Both the position numbers and the translations under genes were made by a program. Positions 36,305 through 44,543 of a DNA stretch of 64,000 nucleotides are shown here, piece after piece. The DNA comes from Calditrichota bacterium. GTDB taxonomy: Bacteria > Zhuqueibacterota > Zhuqueibacteria > Zhuqueibacterales > Geothermadaptataceae. The stretch is taken from positions 248,001 through 312,000 of the forward strand of contig QQUE01000004.1 of assembly GCA_008501765.1 (NCBI GenBank), in the 5' to 3' direction. Numbering within the stretch: position 1 is the stretch's first letter; every line of letters begins with the position of its first letter. The notes under the pieces were generated by a model, which worked only from the letters and a program-made list of their open reading frames with translations, was not told the origin of the DNA and did no database searches.

Positions 36305-37231
36305 ATGGACAGAGATAAGAGTTTACTCAGTTTTGTTGGCACCAGAGTGCGCGAGGTTCGAAACTTGCGCGGAATCTCGCAGGAAGAACTTAGTTTTAAA
36401 AGCAATCTCGACAGAACTTATATCAGCGATATTGAGCTAGGCAAGAGGAATGTAAGTCTCTTAAATCTTCACGCGATTGCAGATGCTTTGGAGGTGCAAG
36501 TTGCCGCACTTCTCAAGGGTTACCAAAAAGACGCGAAGTCTGTTGAACAATCGAAAGTTGGTTTCTATGAAATTAATAAAACTTTTCGTCTAGATTGCGG
36601 TTTTTCTGTGACTGCACAAGACGTCGAATATGCTGCCATAATGACCTCAAATAATGTGGAAGACTTGCCATTTGCTCTTTTTCAAAGCATTAATCTTAAG
36701 ACTTTGAGTGGAATGATAGGCGCCATCTTTTCTTTGACTTTAGCTGAGAGAGTTCATGGAATAGTTAATCCTATTGAAAAAGGTCATCCCGATATAATAC
36801 CTAAGCATGGTAAGAAGGCTAGCGAAGAGCAATTGAGAAATTACCCCGAGGGCTTAGAAATTAAGTGTACAGTCGGCAATGTAGAAAAGGGTAGTGAATT
36901 AGAAGTTGGCCGGAAGAGATTACCTAAGTTGACGGGAATAACTTGGCAAGCTCATCACAGAGAAGTCGAGAGCCTCATGGGGTTAGTGATTGATTTTGCA
37001 GGTAAAGCAACCAATGATAAGTCTTACCCTGTTATTACAGCAGCATTCTTTTCAGATGAATTGACTATCGAAGACTGGGGTAAAATTAGCGGTACAACCG
37101 GTCGTAACACCAAAGTTACCGGTATGACTGCATCGGGAAAGGGAAAAATGGGAAGTGGCTGGGTAATCATAAAAAACGAAGACAGCTATACCTCACGTTA
37201 CGAGAAATTGCTATCATTTGAGTTAAAATAG
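36305..37231 (+). CDS. Controller-like HTH fused to PD-(D/E)xK type II restriction endonuclease
   Basis: A 308-residue protein. Residues 5-70 form an XRE-type helix-turn-helix (VREVRNLRGISQEELSFKS, NLDRTYISDIELGKRN) very like stand-alone C proteins of restriction systems. Residues 80-308 look like a type II endonuclease with HPD (Asp163) and LEIKC (Glu185, Lys187), a D...ExK nuclease centre. A C-box sits just upstream. ATG at 36305 is chosen although no ribosome-binding site is visible, because leaderless transcripts are usual for C genes; an in-frame TTG at 36278 would lie inside the operator. Codon use is AT-rich and unlike the neighbours, suggesting transfer. Recognition sequence unknown. 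Confidence 0.82.
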   Translation: MDRDKSLLSFVGTRVREVRNLRGISQEELSFKSNLDRTYISDIELGKRNVSLLNLHAIADALEVQVAALLKGYQKDAKSVEQSKVGFYEINKTFRLDCGFSVTAQDVEYAAIMTSNNVEDLPFALFQSINLKTLSGMIGAIFSLTLAERVHGIVNPIEKGHPDIIPKHGKKASEEQLRNYPEGLEIKCTVGNVEKGSELEVGRKRLPKLTGITWQAHHREVESLMGLVIDFAGKATNDKSYPVITAAFFSDELTIEDWGKISGTTGRNTKVTGMTASGKGKMGSGWVIIKNEDSYTSRYEKLLSFELK

Positions 37232-37250
37232 GTCTCATCGGAAAATCGCC

Positions 37251-37949
37251 ATGTTTTATTATTACGGTCGAAAAAAACAAATCATCAAGTATTATCCACC
37301 GCCTAACTTTGATACAATTGTTGAACCCTTTGCAGGTGCTGCCGCCTATTCGCTTAATGGGAATAACTGGAAGAAAAAGGTCATATTACTTGAGAAAGAC
37401 GAAAAGGTATATGATATCTGGAGATGGTTGATAAAAGATGCTACTGTAGATGAAATAAAAAGATTGCCGGATTTAACAGTCGGTGAAAAAAGTTCGGAGT
37501 TTTTACATATAGTTCACGCGGCTACTAAAATGGCTTTTCATTTCAAAACAATCAAAGTAACACCTGTTCTAGCTCGAAACTGGGAAATAAGCAAAAGGGT
37601 TTTTGCTGAGAACCTCTTCAAAGTTAAGCATTGGGAGATTATTTGTGGTGATTACAAAGAATCGCCCAACGTGGAAGCAACTTGGTTCATAGATCCTCCC
37701 TACAAAGGAGCTTCCGGTCTGGGGTATCGCTTTAGTAGTAAACTGCTAAACTATGACGAGTTAGCCGATTGGGCAAGAACAAGAGAGGGCGAGGTTATTT
37801 TTTGTGAGGGTGAGGAGGCCGACTATTTGCCTTTTCGCCCGCTACTTAACTTAAAGGGTGTAGCCGGAAAAGTAAGCAAGGAGGTAATTTACTATCATAG
37901 CAATTCAGAACGCAGGCAACCTGAGCAACTGGAACTATTCAGAGTTTAA
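37251..37949 (+). CDS. Adenine-specific DNA methyltransferase (Dam-like)
   Basis: A 232-residue methyltransferase: SAM motif I in VEPFAGAAAYS (24-34), catalytic motif IV DPPY (148-151), CGDY (132-135), an alpha-class/D12-type adenine N6-methylase order. It is short for the class (usually 260-290), so its target-recognition domain is minimal. Starts 19 bases after the endonuclease gene, with a weak ribosome-binding site. It should protect host DNA at the site cut by the fused endonuclease. Base composition is as AT-rich as the endonuclease gene. Confidence 0.88.
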   Translation: MFYYYGRKKQIIKYYPPPNFDTIVEPFAGAAAYSLNGNNWKKKVILLEKDEKVYDIWRWLIKDATVDEIKRLPDLTVGEKSSEFLHIVHAATKMAFHFKTIKVTPVLARNWEISKRVFAENLFKVKHWEIICGDYKESPNVEATWFIDPPYKGASGLGYRFSSKLLNYDELADWARTREGEVIFCEGEEADYLPFRPLLNLKGVAGKVSKEVIYYHSNSERRQPEQLELFRV

Positions 37950-38435
37950 ATCACCCCCATGTCTTTCACCTAACTTTGCTTGCACTGGACGAAGGGCTCC
38001 AGATGTTCAAGTAATCTCCCGCTTCTCGCAACCTCCTTTCAAACATCAACAAATAGAGTTCTTAAACCCTTCGCCAGTGAAGCTCATGTTATTCCAGTAT
38101 AAACTGTTCCAAACCTAACAAAAAAATATCAGCCTTAACTTATCTTGTTCAGTAGTTAAAAATTCACGTATTTCACCCTTCCGATTCCTCAATAATCCCA
38201 ATTATTAATAATTTACATAACGGCAAATATTTTTGGAAATATCGAGAAAATTCCTTATATATTATGTTCTTTAGGGCTGCTTCCGTTAATTATATTGTAT
38301 TGGGGGTGAATTCAGGCGGCGTTGTGCAATCGCTGCGCCGGGACAGTCATAAATATTATGCATGCTTGCCATTTTCCAAACAGGAAATGGGACAAGCAAT
38401 ACAAAGTTGAACGCAATCAAATAAAAGGATATAAT
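37950..38435. other. Intergenic region after the restriction module
   Basis: A 486-base gap before aceE. No hairpin terminator, integrase, direct repeat or attachment-like site was found at the edges of the restriction module. The open frame that would extend aceE upstream to 38322 has no ribosome-binding site. AAAAGGAT lies six bases before the chosen aceE ATG. Confidence 0.4.
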
Positions 38436-41123
38436 ATGCAGGTTGAAAATAACAATGGTTCAGATAATTTAAACGAACAGGAAATCGAGCTGCAGGAGTG
38501 GCGCGATTCCATCGATTATCTCATTCAGCACGGCGGCATGGAGCGGGTGGCCGAAGTGATGGCCGAGCTGCAAAAACGGGTTTTTTCGGCGGGAATTAAA
38601 CTGCCTTTCACAGCCAACACGCCGTACATCAACACCATTCCGGTGAGTGAGCAGCCCACCTATCCCGGCAGCCGCGAAATTGAGCGGCGCATCAAAAGTA
38701 TCATTCGCTGGAACGCCATGGCCATGGTTGTGCGCGCCAACCGCAACGAAAACGGCATTGGCGGGCATATTTCAACTTACGCTTCGGCGGCCACTTTGTA
38801 CGAAGTCGGCTTCAATCATTTTTTCCGTGCCCCGAAAAACGGTTTCAGCGGCGACCAGGTTTATTTTCAGGGCCATGCCAGCCCGGGAATTTACGCCCGC
38901 GCCTTTCTCGAAGGCCGGCTCTCGGTCGACGACCTGAAAAATTTCCGTCACGAAGTGCACGAGGGCGGCGGACTTCCATCCTATCCCCACCCGTGGCTGA
39001 AACCCGATTTCTGGCAGTTCGCCACTGTTTCCATGGGACTGGGGCCGATTATGGCCATTTATCAGGCGCGTTTTAACCGCTATCTCGAAGACCGCAAGCT
39101 CAAAGAGCCGGCTGGCGAAAAAGTCTGGGCCTTCCTCGGCGACGGCGAAACCGATGAGCCGGAAGCACTGGGCGCTATCTCCCTCGCCGCCCGTGAAAAA
39201 CTGGACAACCTGATTTTCGTCATCAATTGCAATCTGCAGCGCCTCGACGGCCCGGTGCGCGGCAACGGCAAAATCATTCAGGAATTGGAACGAAATTTCC
39301 GTGGCGCCGGCTGGAACGTGATTAAAGTGATTTGGGGCCAGGACTGGGACGAACTTTTGGCGCGGGACACGAGCGGCCTGCTAGTGAAACGCATGGGCGA
39401 AGTCATCGACGGTGATTATCAAAATTATATCGTACGCGGCGGGGCTTATATTCGCGAACATTTTTATGGCAAACACCCGGAATTGCTCAAACTCGTCGAG
39501 CATCTTTCCGATGAACAGCTCGAGCGCCTGCGCCTTGGCGGCCACGATCCGCAGAAAGTTTATGCAGCCTACCACACTGCTGTCAATCACACCGGTGCAC
39601 CGACGGTAATATTAGCACGCACGGTAAAAGGCTACGGTTTAGGCGAGGCCGGCGAAGGCAAAAATATTACCCATTCGCAGAAAAAAATGAACGAAATGGA
39701 GCTGCGCACGTTCCGCTCCCGCTTTGGCATCTCTATTTCTGACGAAGACATCGACAGCGTTCCATTTTTCAAACCAGAAGAAGACAGCCAGGAAATGGTT
39801 TATTTGCAGGAACAGCGCAAAAAATTGTTCGGCTACGTGCCCACCCGGCGGCAGGAAAGTCACCCGATCCGGGTCAGTCCAAAACTTTACGATGAATTTC
39901 TGACCGGCACAGACGACCGCGAAGTTTCAACGACGATGGTTTTCGTGCGCTTGCTATCCAAACTTTTGAGCGACAAGGAAATCGGTAAACTGATCGTGCC
40001 AATCGTGCCGGACGAAGCCCGGACTTTCGGCATGGAATCTTTGTTTCGCAAGGTCGGAATTTACTCGCACGTCGGCCAGTTGTACGAGCCGGTGGACAAA
40101 GAAAATCTGCTTTTTTATAAAGAAGCCAAAGACGGGCAGATTTTTGAAGAGGGCATTACCGAAGCCGGCTCGTTGTCCTCGTTTGTCGCTGCGGGAACCG
40201 GCTATTCCGTGCACAACGTCAACACGATTCCATTTTATATTTTCTATTCGATGTTCGGCCTGCAGCGTATCGGCGATCTCGTTTGGGCCGGTAGCGATAT
40301 GCGCATGCGCGGATTTTTAGTCGGCGGCACCGCCGGGCGAACCACGCTCGCCGGCGAAGGCTTGCAGCATCAGGACGGCAACAGCCATTTGCTGGCCTAC
40401 CCCTATCCGACGATGAAAGCCTATGATCCGGCTTTTGCCTACGAACTTGCCGTAATCGTCAAAGAAGGCATCGAGCGCATGTACGGCAACCAGGAATCGA
40501 TTTTTTATTACCTGACCGTGATGAATGAAAATTATGCCCAGCCGGCGATGCCAAAAGGCAAAAAAACCGAAGAAGGCATATTAAAAGGGATTTATCAGTT
40601 CAATTCATCCAAATTAAAAGACAGCGATCTGCGGGTACAGCTTCTCGGTAGCGGCGCCATTTTAACCAAGGTTTTGCAGGCACAGGAAATTTTAGCCGAG
40701 AAATTCAATGTTGCCGCCGATGTTTGGAGCGTCACAAGTTACAAAGAACTGCACAACGATGCTGTTGCAGCCGAGCGTTGGAATATGTTCAATCCCGGCA
40801 AAAAACAGAAAATTCCGTATATCACCGCAGCTTTGCAAAACGCCGAAGGCGGATTTGTTGCGGCCTCTGATTATGTACGCGCGTTGCCGGAGTCGGTGGC
40901 GAAATGGATTCCCGGCCCGTTGCTTTCATTGGGAACCGACGGATTTGGCCGCAGCGATGGCCGCCGCCACCTGCGTGACTTTTTCGAGGTGGATCCCAAT
41001 TACATCACCCTCGGCGCGCTGACCATGTTGATGCGTCAGGGAAAACTCGATGATAAAACCGTACAAAAGGCGATGAAAGATTTGGGCATCGATCCGGAGA
41101 AATTGAATCCTTTGGTGGCTTAG
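38436..41123 (+). CDS. aceE: Pyruvate dehydrogenase E1 component, homodimeric type
   Basis: An 895-residue thiamine-diphosphate enzyme that decarboxylates pyruvate and reductively acetylates the lipoyl group of E2. It has the AceE architecture: thiamine-binding GDGETDEPE (235-243) with NCNLQ (264-268), HGHASPG-type block FQGHASPG (144-151), middle and C-terminal transketolase domains (VPDEARTFGMESLF; GRSDGRRHLRDFFEVD near the end). Length agrees with gamma-proteobacterial AceE (about 890). E2 and E3 genes follow in the same direction, separated by a repeat-bearing gap of 351 bases. Confidence 0.95.
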   Translation: MQVENNNGSDNLNEQEIELQEWRDSIDYLIQHGGMERVAEVMAELQKRVFSAGIKLPFTANTPYINTIPVSEQPTYPGSREIERRIKSIIRWNAMAMVVRANRNENGIGGHISTYASAATLYEVGFNHFFRAPKNGFSGDQVYFQGHASPGIYARAFLEGRLSVDDLKNFRHEVHEGGGLPSYPHPWLKPDFWQFATVSMGLGPIMAIYQARFNRYLEDRKLKEPAGEKVWAFLGDGETDEPEALGAISLAAREKLDNLIFVINCNLQRLDGPVRGNGKIIQELERNFRGAGWNVIKVIWGQDWDELLARDTSGLLVKRMGEVIDGDYQNYIVRGGAYIREHFYGKHPELLKLVEHLSDEQLERLRLGGHDPQKVYAAYHTAVNHTGAPTVILARTVKGYGLGEAGEGKNITHSQKKMNEMELRTFRSRFGISISDEDIDSVPFFKPEEDSQEMVYLQEQRKKLFGYVPTRRQESHPIRVSPKLYDEFLTGTDDREVSTTMVFVRLLSKLLSDKEIGKLIVPIVPDEARTFGMESLFRKVGIYSHVGQLYEPVDKENLLFYKEAKDGQIFEEGITEAGSLSSFVAAGTGYSVHNVNTIPFYIFYSMFGLQRIGDLVWAGSDMRMRGFLVGGTAGRTTLAGEGLQHQDGNSHLLAYPYPTMKAYDPAFAYELAVIVKEGIERMYGNQESIFYYLTVMNENYAQPAMPKGKKTEEGILKGIYQFNSSKLKDSDLRVQLLGSGAILTKVLQAQEILAEKFNVAADVWSVTSYKELHNDAVAAERWNMFNPGKKQKIPYITAALQNAEGGFVAASDYVRALPESVAKWIPGPLLSLGTDGFGRSDGRRHLRDFFEVDPNYITLGALTMLMRQGKLDDKTVQKAMKDLGIDPEKLNPLVA

Positions 41124-41202
41124 TTTTTCCGAAAACCACCAAAGTGTATCCCTCATTTTCCAGTAGGAAATATCGAGAGATGAACACAGTTCAAAATCAT
41201 GA

Positions 41203-41323
41203 AGCATCTCGAGTGTTTCGCTGCTTCGAAAGCGAAATGTATCGAGAGATGCGAATGTGAGGAGTTCAATCGCCCCTTCGATACGCCCCGGAAAAATCAT
41301 CCGGGACTACTCAGGATGCTTGT
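41203..41323. repeat. Single copy of the GCATCTCGAGTG hairpin repeat
   Basis: AAGCATCTCGAGTGTTTCGC starts at 41202, the hairpin closes with ATGTATCGAGAGATGC, and CGCCCCTTCGATACGCCCCG plus GGGACTACTCAGGATGC follow, as in the tandem copies at 34143-34590 but without the 37-base linker. Decayed fragments flank it on both sides (near 41165 and near 41380). It lies between the E1 and E2 genes. Confidence 0.8.
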
Positions 41324-41420
41324 AACTACAAGAATTATGTTTCAAACCGCAAATTAAGACTAAAAAGCATCACGGCTACTCGGGATGCTGGTTTCGGCTA
41401 TCAATTTTGCTCAGAACACA

Positions 41421-41451
41421 AACCTGACAGGATTCCAAATCCTGTCAGGTT
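41421..41451 (+). promoter_or_regulatory. Strong hairpin in the leader of the E2 gene
   Basis: AACCTGACAGGATT (41421-41434) and its exact complement (41438-41451) form a 14-bp stem with a three-base loop, ending 23 bases before the E2 start codon. There is no T run, so it is not a standard terminator. It could protect a processed transcript end, or reduce or separate translation of E2 from E1. Confidence 0.65.
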
Positions 41452-41474
41452 TAAGACTATAAAGGAAAATAAAT

Positions 41475-42842
41475 ATGGCATTAGAATTCAAGTTGCCCGA
41501 ATTGGGCGAAAATATTGAATCAGGGACAGTCGCCGCAATTAAAGTGAAAGAAGGCGATTCCATTGAAGAGAATCAGACGGTTCTCGAGCTGGAAACCGAC
41601 AAAGCCGTGGTCGATATTCCGGCGCCGGCCAACGGCAAAATCAAAAAATTGCTGGTCAGCGAGGGAGACGATGTTTCCATCGGGCAGATTCTCTTCGTTT
41701 TGGAAGAGTCAACTGGAGCTGCTCCGGCAACCGAAGAAACCAAGGAAGCGGAAAAAACGCAGCCAGAGGTCGCAGAAGAAACACCAGCTTCCGCTGAGCC
41801 GGAGTCTGAAAAGCAATCCGAGCCTGCACCACCAGCTCCCCCGCAAGAACCTGTATCATCTGCCGCAACCGAGCCAAGCCCGCCGGTTCCCCCACAAGAA
41901 CCTGCAGCGCCTGCCACAACAGCTCCCGCATCCCACGATCTCGCTCCTGCCGCGCCATCCGTTCGGCGGTTTGCCCGTGAAATCGGCATCGACATTAATT
42001 CCGTTCCCGGCACTGGTCCCGGTGGCCGCATTTCCGTCGAAGACGTAAAAATTTACTCGAAACAGCTCAATTCCGGACGCGTTGCTCCAACCGGGCAAAC
42101 CGCTTTGCAACAGCAATCCCTGCCAGATTTCAGTAAATGGGGTGAAATTGATCGTCAGGCAATGAGTAAAATTCGCAAAACCACCGCGACGCACCTGAGT
42201 TATGCCTGGTCAACAATACCGCACGTTACACAATTTGACAAAGCCGATCTCACCCATCTGGAAGAGCTGCGTAAAAAATTCGCCGGCAAAGCCGAGCAGG
42301 CAGGTGGAAAATTAACGCTCACGGTCATTTTGCTTAAAATTATCGAAGCGGCGCTGAAGAAATTCCCCCAATTCAATTCCAGTATCGACATGCAGACTTT
42401 TGAGGTGATTTACAAAAAATACATCAACATTGGCATCGCCGTTGACACCGAGCATGGTCTGCTCGTTCCCGTAATAAAGGACGTAAATACGAAAAACCTC
42501 ATCCAACTTTCGGTTGAAGTGAATGAAATTGCCCAGAAAGCCCGCGACCGCAAACTTTCGCTGGACGATATGCAGGGCGGAAATTTCAGCATTTCCAACC
42601 TTGGCGGTATTGGCGGCACCGGATTTACGCCGATTGTCAACGCACCGGAAGTGGCGATTCTCGGCGTATCTCGTGGCAGTATCGAGCCGGTTTTTGTCGA
42701 TGGTGAATTTGTGCCACGCATGATTTTGCCACTGAGTCTGTCTTACGATCACCGCATCATTGACGGCGCTGATGCAGCGCGTTTCTTGCGCTGGGTCGCC
42801 GAGGCTGTTGAACAACCATTTTTAATGTCACTTGAAGGTTAA
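41475..42842 (+). CDS. aceF: Dihydrolipoamide acetyltransferase E2 of pyruvate dehydrogenase
   Basis: A 455-residue E2 core protein. One lipoyl domain (1-78) with the lipoylated Lys43 in ETDKAVVDIP; a long Pro/Ala/Glu linker (about 85-155); a peripheral-subunit-binding domain (about 156-193, VRRFAREIGIDINSVPGTGPGGRIS); and the acetyltransferase core ending SYDHRIIDGADAARF with catalytic His426 and Asp430. A single lipoyl domain contrasts with the three of E. coli AceF. AAAGGAAAATAA precedes the ATG. The E3 gene follows after 18 bases. Confidence 0.95.
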   Translation: MALEFKLPELGENIESGTVAAIKVKEGDSIEENQTVLELETDKAVVDIPAPANGKIKKLLVSEGDDVSIGQILFVLEESTGAAPATEETKEAEKTQPEVAEETPASAEPESEKQSEPAPPAPPQEPVSSAATEPSPPVPPQEPAAPATTAPASHDLAPAAPSVRRFAREIGIDINSVPGTGPGGRISVEDVKIYSKQLNSGRVAPTGQTALQQQSLPDFSKWGEIDRQAMSKIRKTTATHLSYAWSTIPHVTQFDKADLTHLEELRKKFAGKAEQAGGKLTLTVILLKIIEAALKKFPQFNSSIDMQTFEVIYKKYINIGIAVDTEHGLLVPVIKDVNTKNLIQLSVEVNEIAQKARDRKLSLDDMQGGNFSISNLGGIGGTGFTPIVNAPEVAILGVSRGSIEPVFVDGEFVPRMILPLSLSYDHRIIDGADAARFLRWVAEAVEQPFLMSLEG

Positions 42843-42860
42843 TTTTTTTGGAGAATATAA

Positions 42861-44285
42861 ATGTCAGATAAAAATAAAGCCGACCTCGTCGTTATTGGCG
42901 CCGGGCCTGGAGGCTATGCCGCTGCATTTTTAGCCGCCGATTTGGGGCTGGATGTGACGCTGATCGATCCGGCCGACAACCCCGGAGGTGTTTGTTTGTA
43001 TCGTGGATGCATACCCTCAAAAGCCCTTTTGCACGTCGCTAAACTTATGCGTGAAACCGAAGAATCAAAAAACTGGGGAATTGAATTCCAGCCCCCGAAA
43101 ATTGATGTGGACAAATTACGCGGCTGGAAAGACAGCGTTATCAAAAAACTCACCGGCGGTCTCGGCCAGCTGGTAAAGCAGCGCAAAATCAATCACATTC
43201 AGGGCAGCGCAACCTTCGTAAACGGCAATTTGTTGGAATTAACCGATGCTGCAGGCAAGAAACAGCAGCTTTCGTTCAATCATGCTGTGCTTGCAACAGG
43301 CTCTCGCCCGACTGAAATTCCAATTTTCAAAACCGACAATCCGCGTGTACTCAATTCCACCGGCGCGCTTGAATTGTCAGATATTCCCAAATCTATGCTG
43401 GTCGTTGGCGGTGGCTACATCGGATTGGAAATGGGCACGGTTTACGCCGCTTTGGGCACAAAAGTCACGGTCGTTGAAATGCTGCCTGGCCTGTTGCCCG
43501 GTGCTGACCGCGATGTGGTAAAAATCCTGCAAAAAAGTCTCGATGCACGCTTTGAAAACATCCTGCTCAATACAAAAGTTGAAGGAATAAAAGAAGTAAA
43601 GGGTGGCATCAAAGTAAGTTTATCTGGCAAAGATGATAAAAAGCAGGAATTGAAATTTGATAAAGTGTTGGTCTCCATCGGCCGCATGCCCAACTCCAAC
43701 GGTCTTGGTCTGGAAAACACAAATGTAAAAATTGATGCCAAAGGATTCGTGGAAGTCGATGGGCAACGTCGAACAGCAGAGCCATCGATTTATGCCATTG
43801 GCGATATCGCCGGCGAACCGATGCTGGCGCACAAAGCCTCCCACGAAGGCCGAATTGCCGTTGAAGCCATCGCCGGACACAAAGTGGCCTACGAACCGCG
43901 GGCTATTCCTGCTGTCGTTTTTACCGACCCGGAAATTGCCTGGTGCGGCCTGACCGAGTCAGAGGCAAAAGAACAAAAACGCAAAGTCGATGTGATACGA
44001 TTTCCCTGGGCTGCCTCCGGCCGTGCGCTGACGCTGGACCGCACCGACGGCTTGACGAAACTGATCATCGATCCTGAAAGTGAGCGGATTTTGGGTATGT
44101 GCATCGCCGGACCGGGAGCGGGCGAGCTCATCGCCGAAGGCGTGCTGGCCATCGAAATGGCTGCTGTGGCAACAGATTTGAAAATGAGTATCCACCCTCA
44201 CCCTACACTTTCTGAAACCGTGATGGAATCGGCGGAGATGTTTTTCGGGCATGCGACGCACATGTACCGGCCGAAAAGGAAATAA
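42861..44285 (+). CDS. lpdA: Dihydrolipoyl dehydrogenase E3
   Basis: A 474-residue flavoprotein disulfide reductase that reoxidises the dihydrolipoyl group. FAD-binding GAGPGGYAA (13-21), redox disulfide Cys45/Cys50 in GGVCLYRGCIPS, NAD-binding GGGYIGLEMG, second FAD motif YAIGDIAGEPMLAHKA, and C-terminal HPHPTLSE containing the active-site base of the partner subunit. GGAG precedes the ATG by about ten bases. Last gene of the E2-E3 unit; a terminator lies 145 bases downstream. Confidence 0.95.
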   Translation: MSDKNKADLVVIGAGPGGYAAAFLAADLGLDVTLIDPADNPGGVCLYRGCIPSKALLHVAKLMRETEESKNWGIEFQPPKIDVDKLRGWKDSVIKKLTGGLGQLVKQRKINHIQGSATFVNGNLLELTDAAGKKQQLSFNHAVLATGSRPTEIPIFKTDNPRVLNSTGALELSDIPKSMLVVGGGYIGLEMGTVYAALGTKVTVVEMLPGLLPGADRDVVKILQKSLDARFENILLNTKVEGIKEVKGGIKVSLSGKDDKKQELKFDKVLVSIGRMPNSNGLGLENTNVKIDAKGFVEVDGQRRTAEPSIYAIGDIAGEPMLAHKASHEGRIAVEAIAGHKVAYEPRAIPAVVFTDPEIAWCGLTESEAKEQKRKVDVIRFPWAASGRALTLDRTDGLTKLIIDPESERILGMCIAGPGAGELIAEGVLAIEMAAVATDLKMSIHPHPTLSETVMESAEMFFGHATHMYRPKRK

Positions 44286-44300
44286 AAAGGATTCAATATG

Positions 44301-44381
44301 CAACACCCAATATTCAATAAACAATGTCCAATTTTTAAAATCTATTCCTTGAAAATTGATTATTGAGTGTTGCATATTGGG
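44301..44381. repeat. TGATTATTGAGTG inverted repeat, second copy
   Basis: CAACACCCAATATTCAATAA at 44301 pairs imperfectly with the block ATTGATTATTGAGTGTTGCA near 44357-44376. The right arm is nearly identical to that at 35634-35651. It lies just after the E3 gene. Confidence 0.65.
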
Positions 44382-44429
44382 AATTGATTTTTTAAAAATA
44401 TTTCATTTGTAAAGTGATTATTATAAATT

Positions 44430-44459
44430 AGTCGGCAGTAAAAACTGTCGGCTTTTTTT
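44430..44459 (+). terminator. Rho-independent terminator after pyruvate dehydrogenase genes
   Basis: A 10-bp stem with two G-T pairs (AGTCGGCAGT 44430-44439, ACTGTCGGCT ending 44453) and a short A loop, followed by a run of T to 44459. It should end the aceF-lpdA transcript before the homoaconitase-like gene. Confidence 0.8.
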
Positions 44460-44543
44460 GTGCTATTATTTGTCCTGCATCAAAAACAAGAATTTACTTC
44501 GTAATTTGTTATGGATCTCCAAAATTAAAAGGAACATTCAAAA

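Noticed and set aside
35571-38435. Integrated mobile element carrying the restriction module
   Set aside because: Base composition suggests transfer, but no integrase, transposase, terminal repeats or tRNA attachment site was found at either edge.
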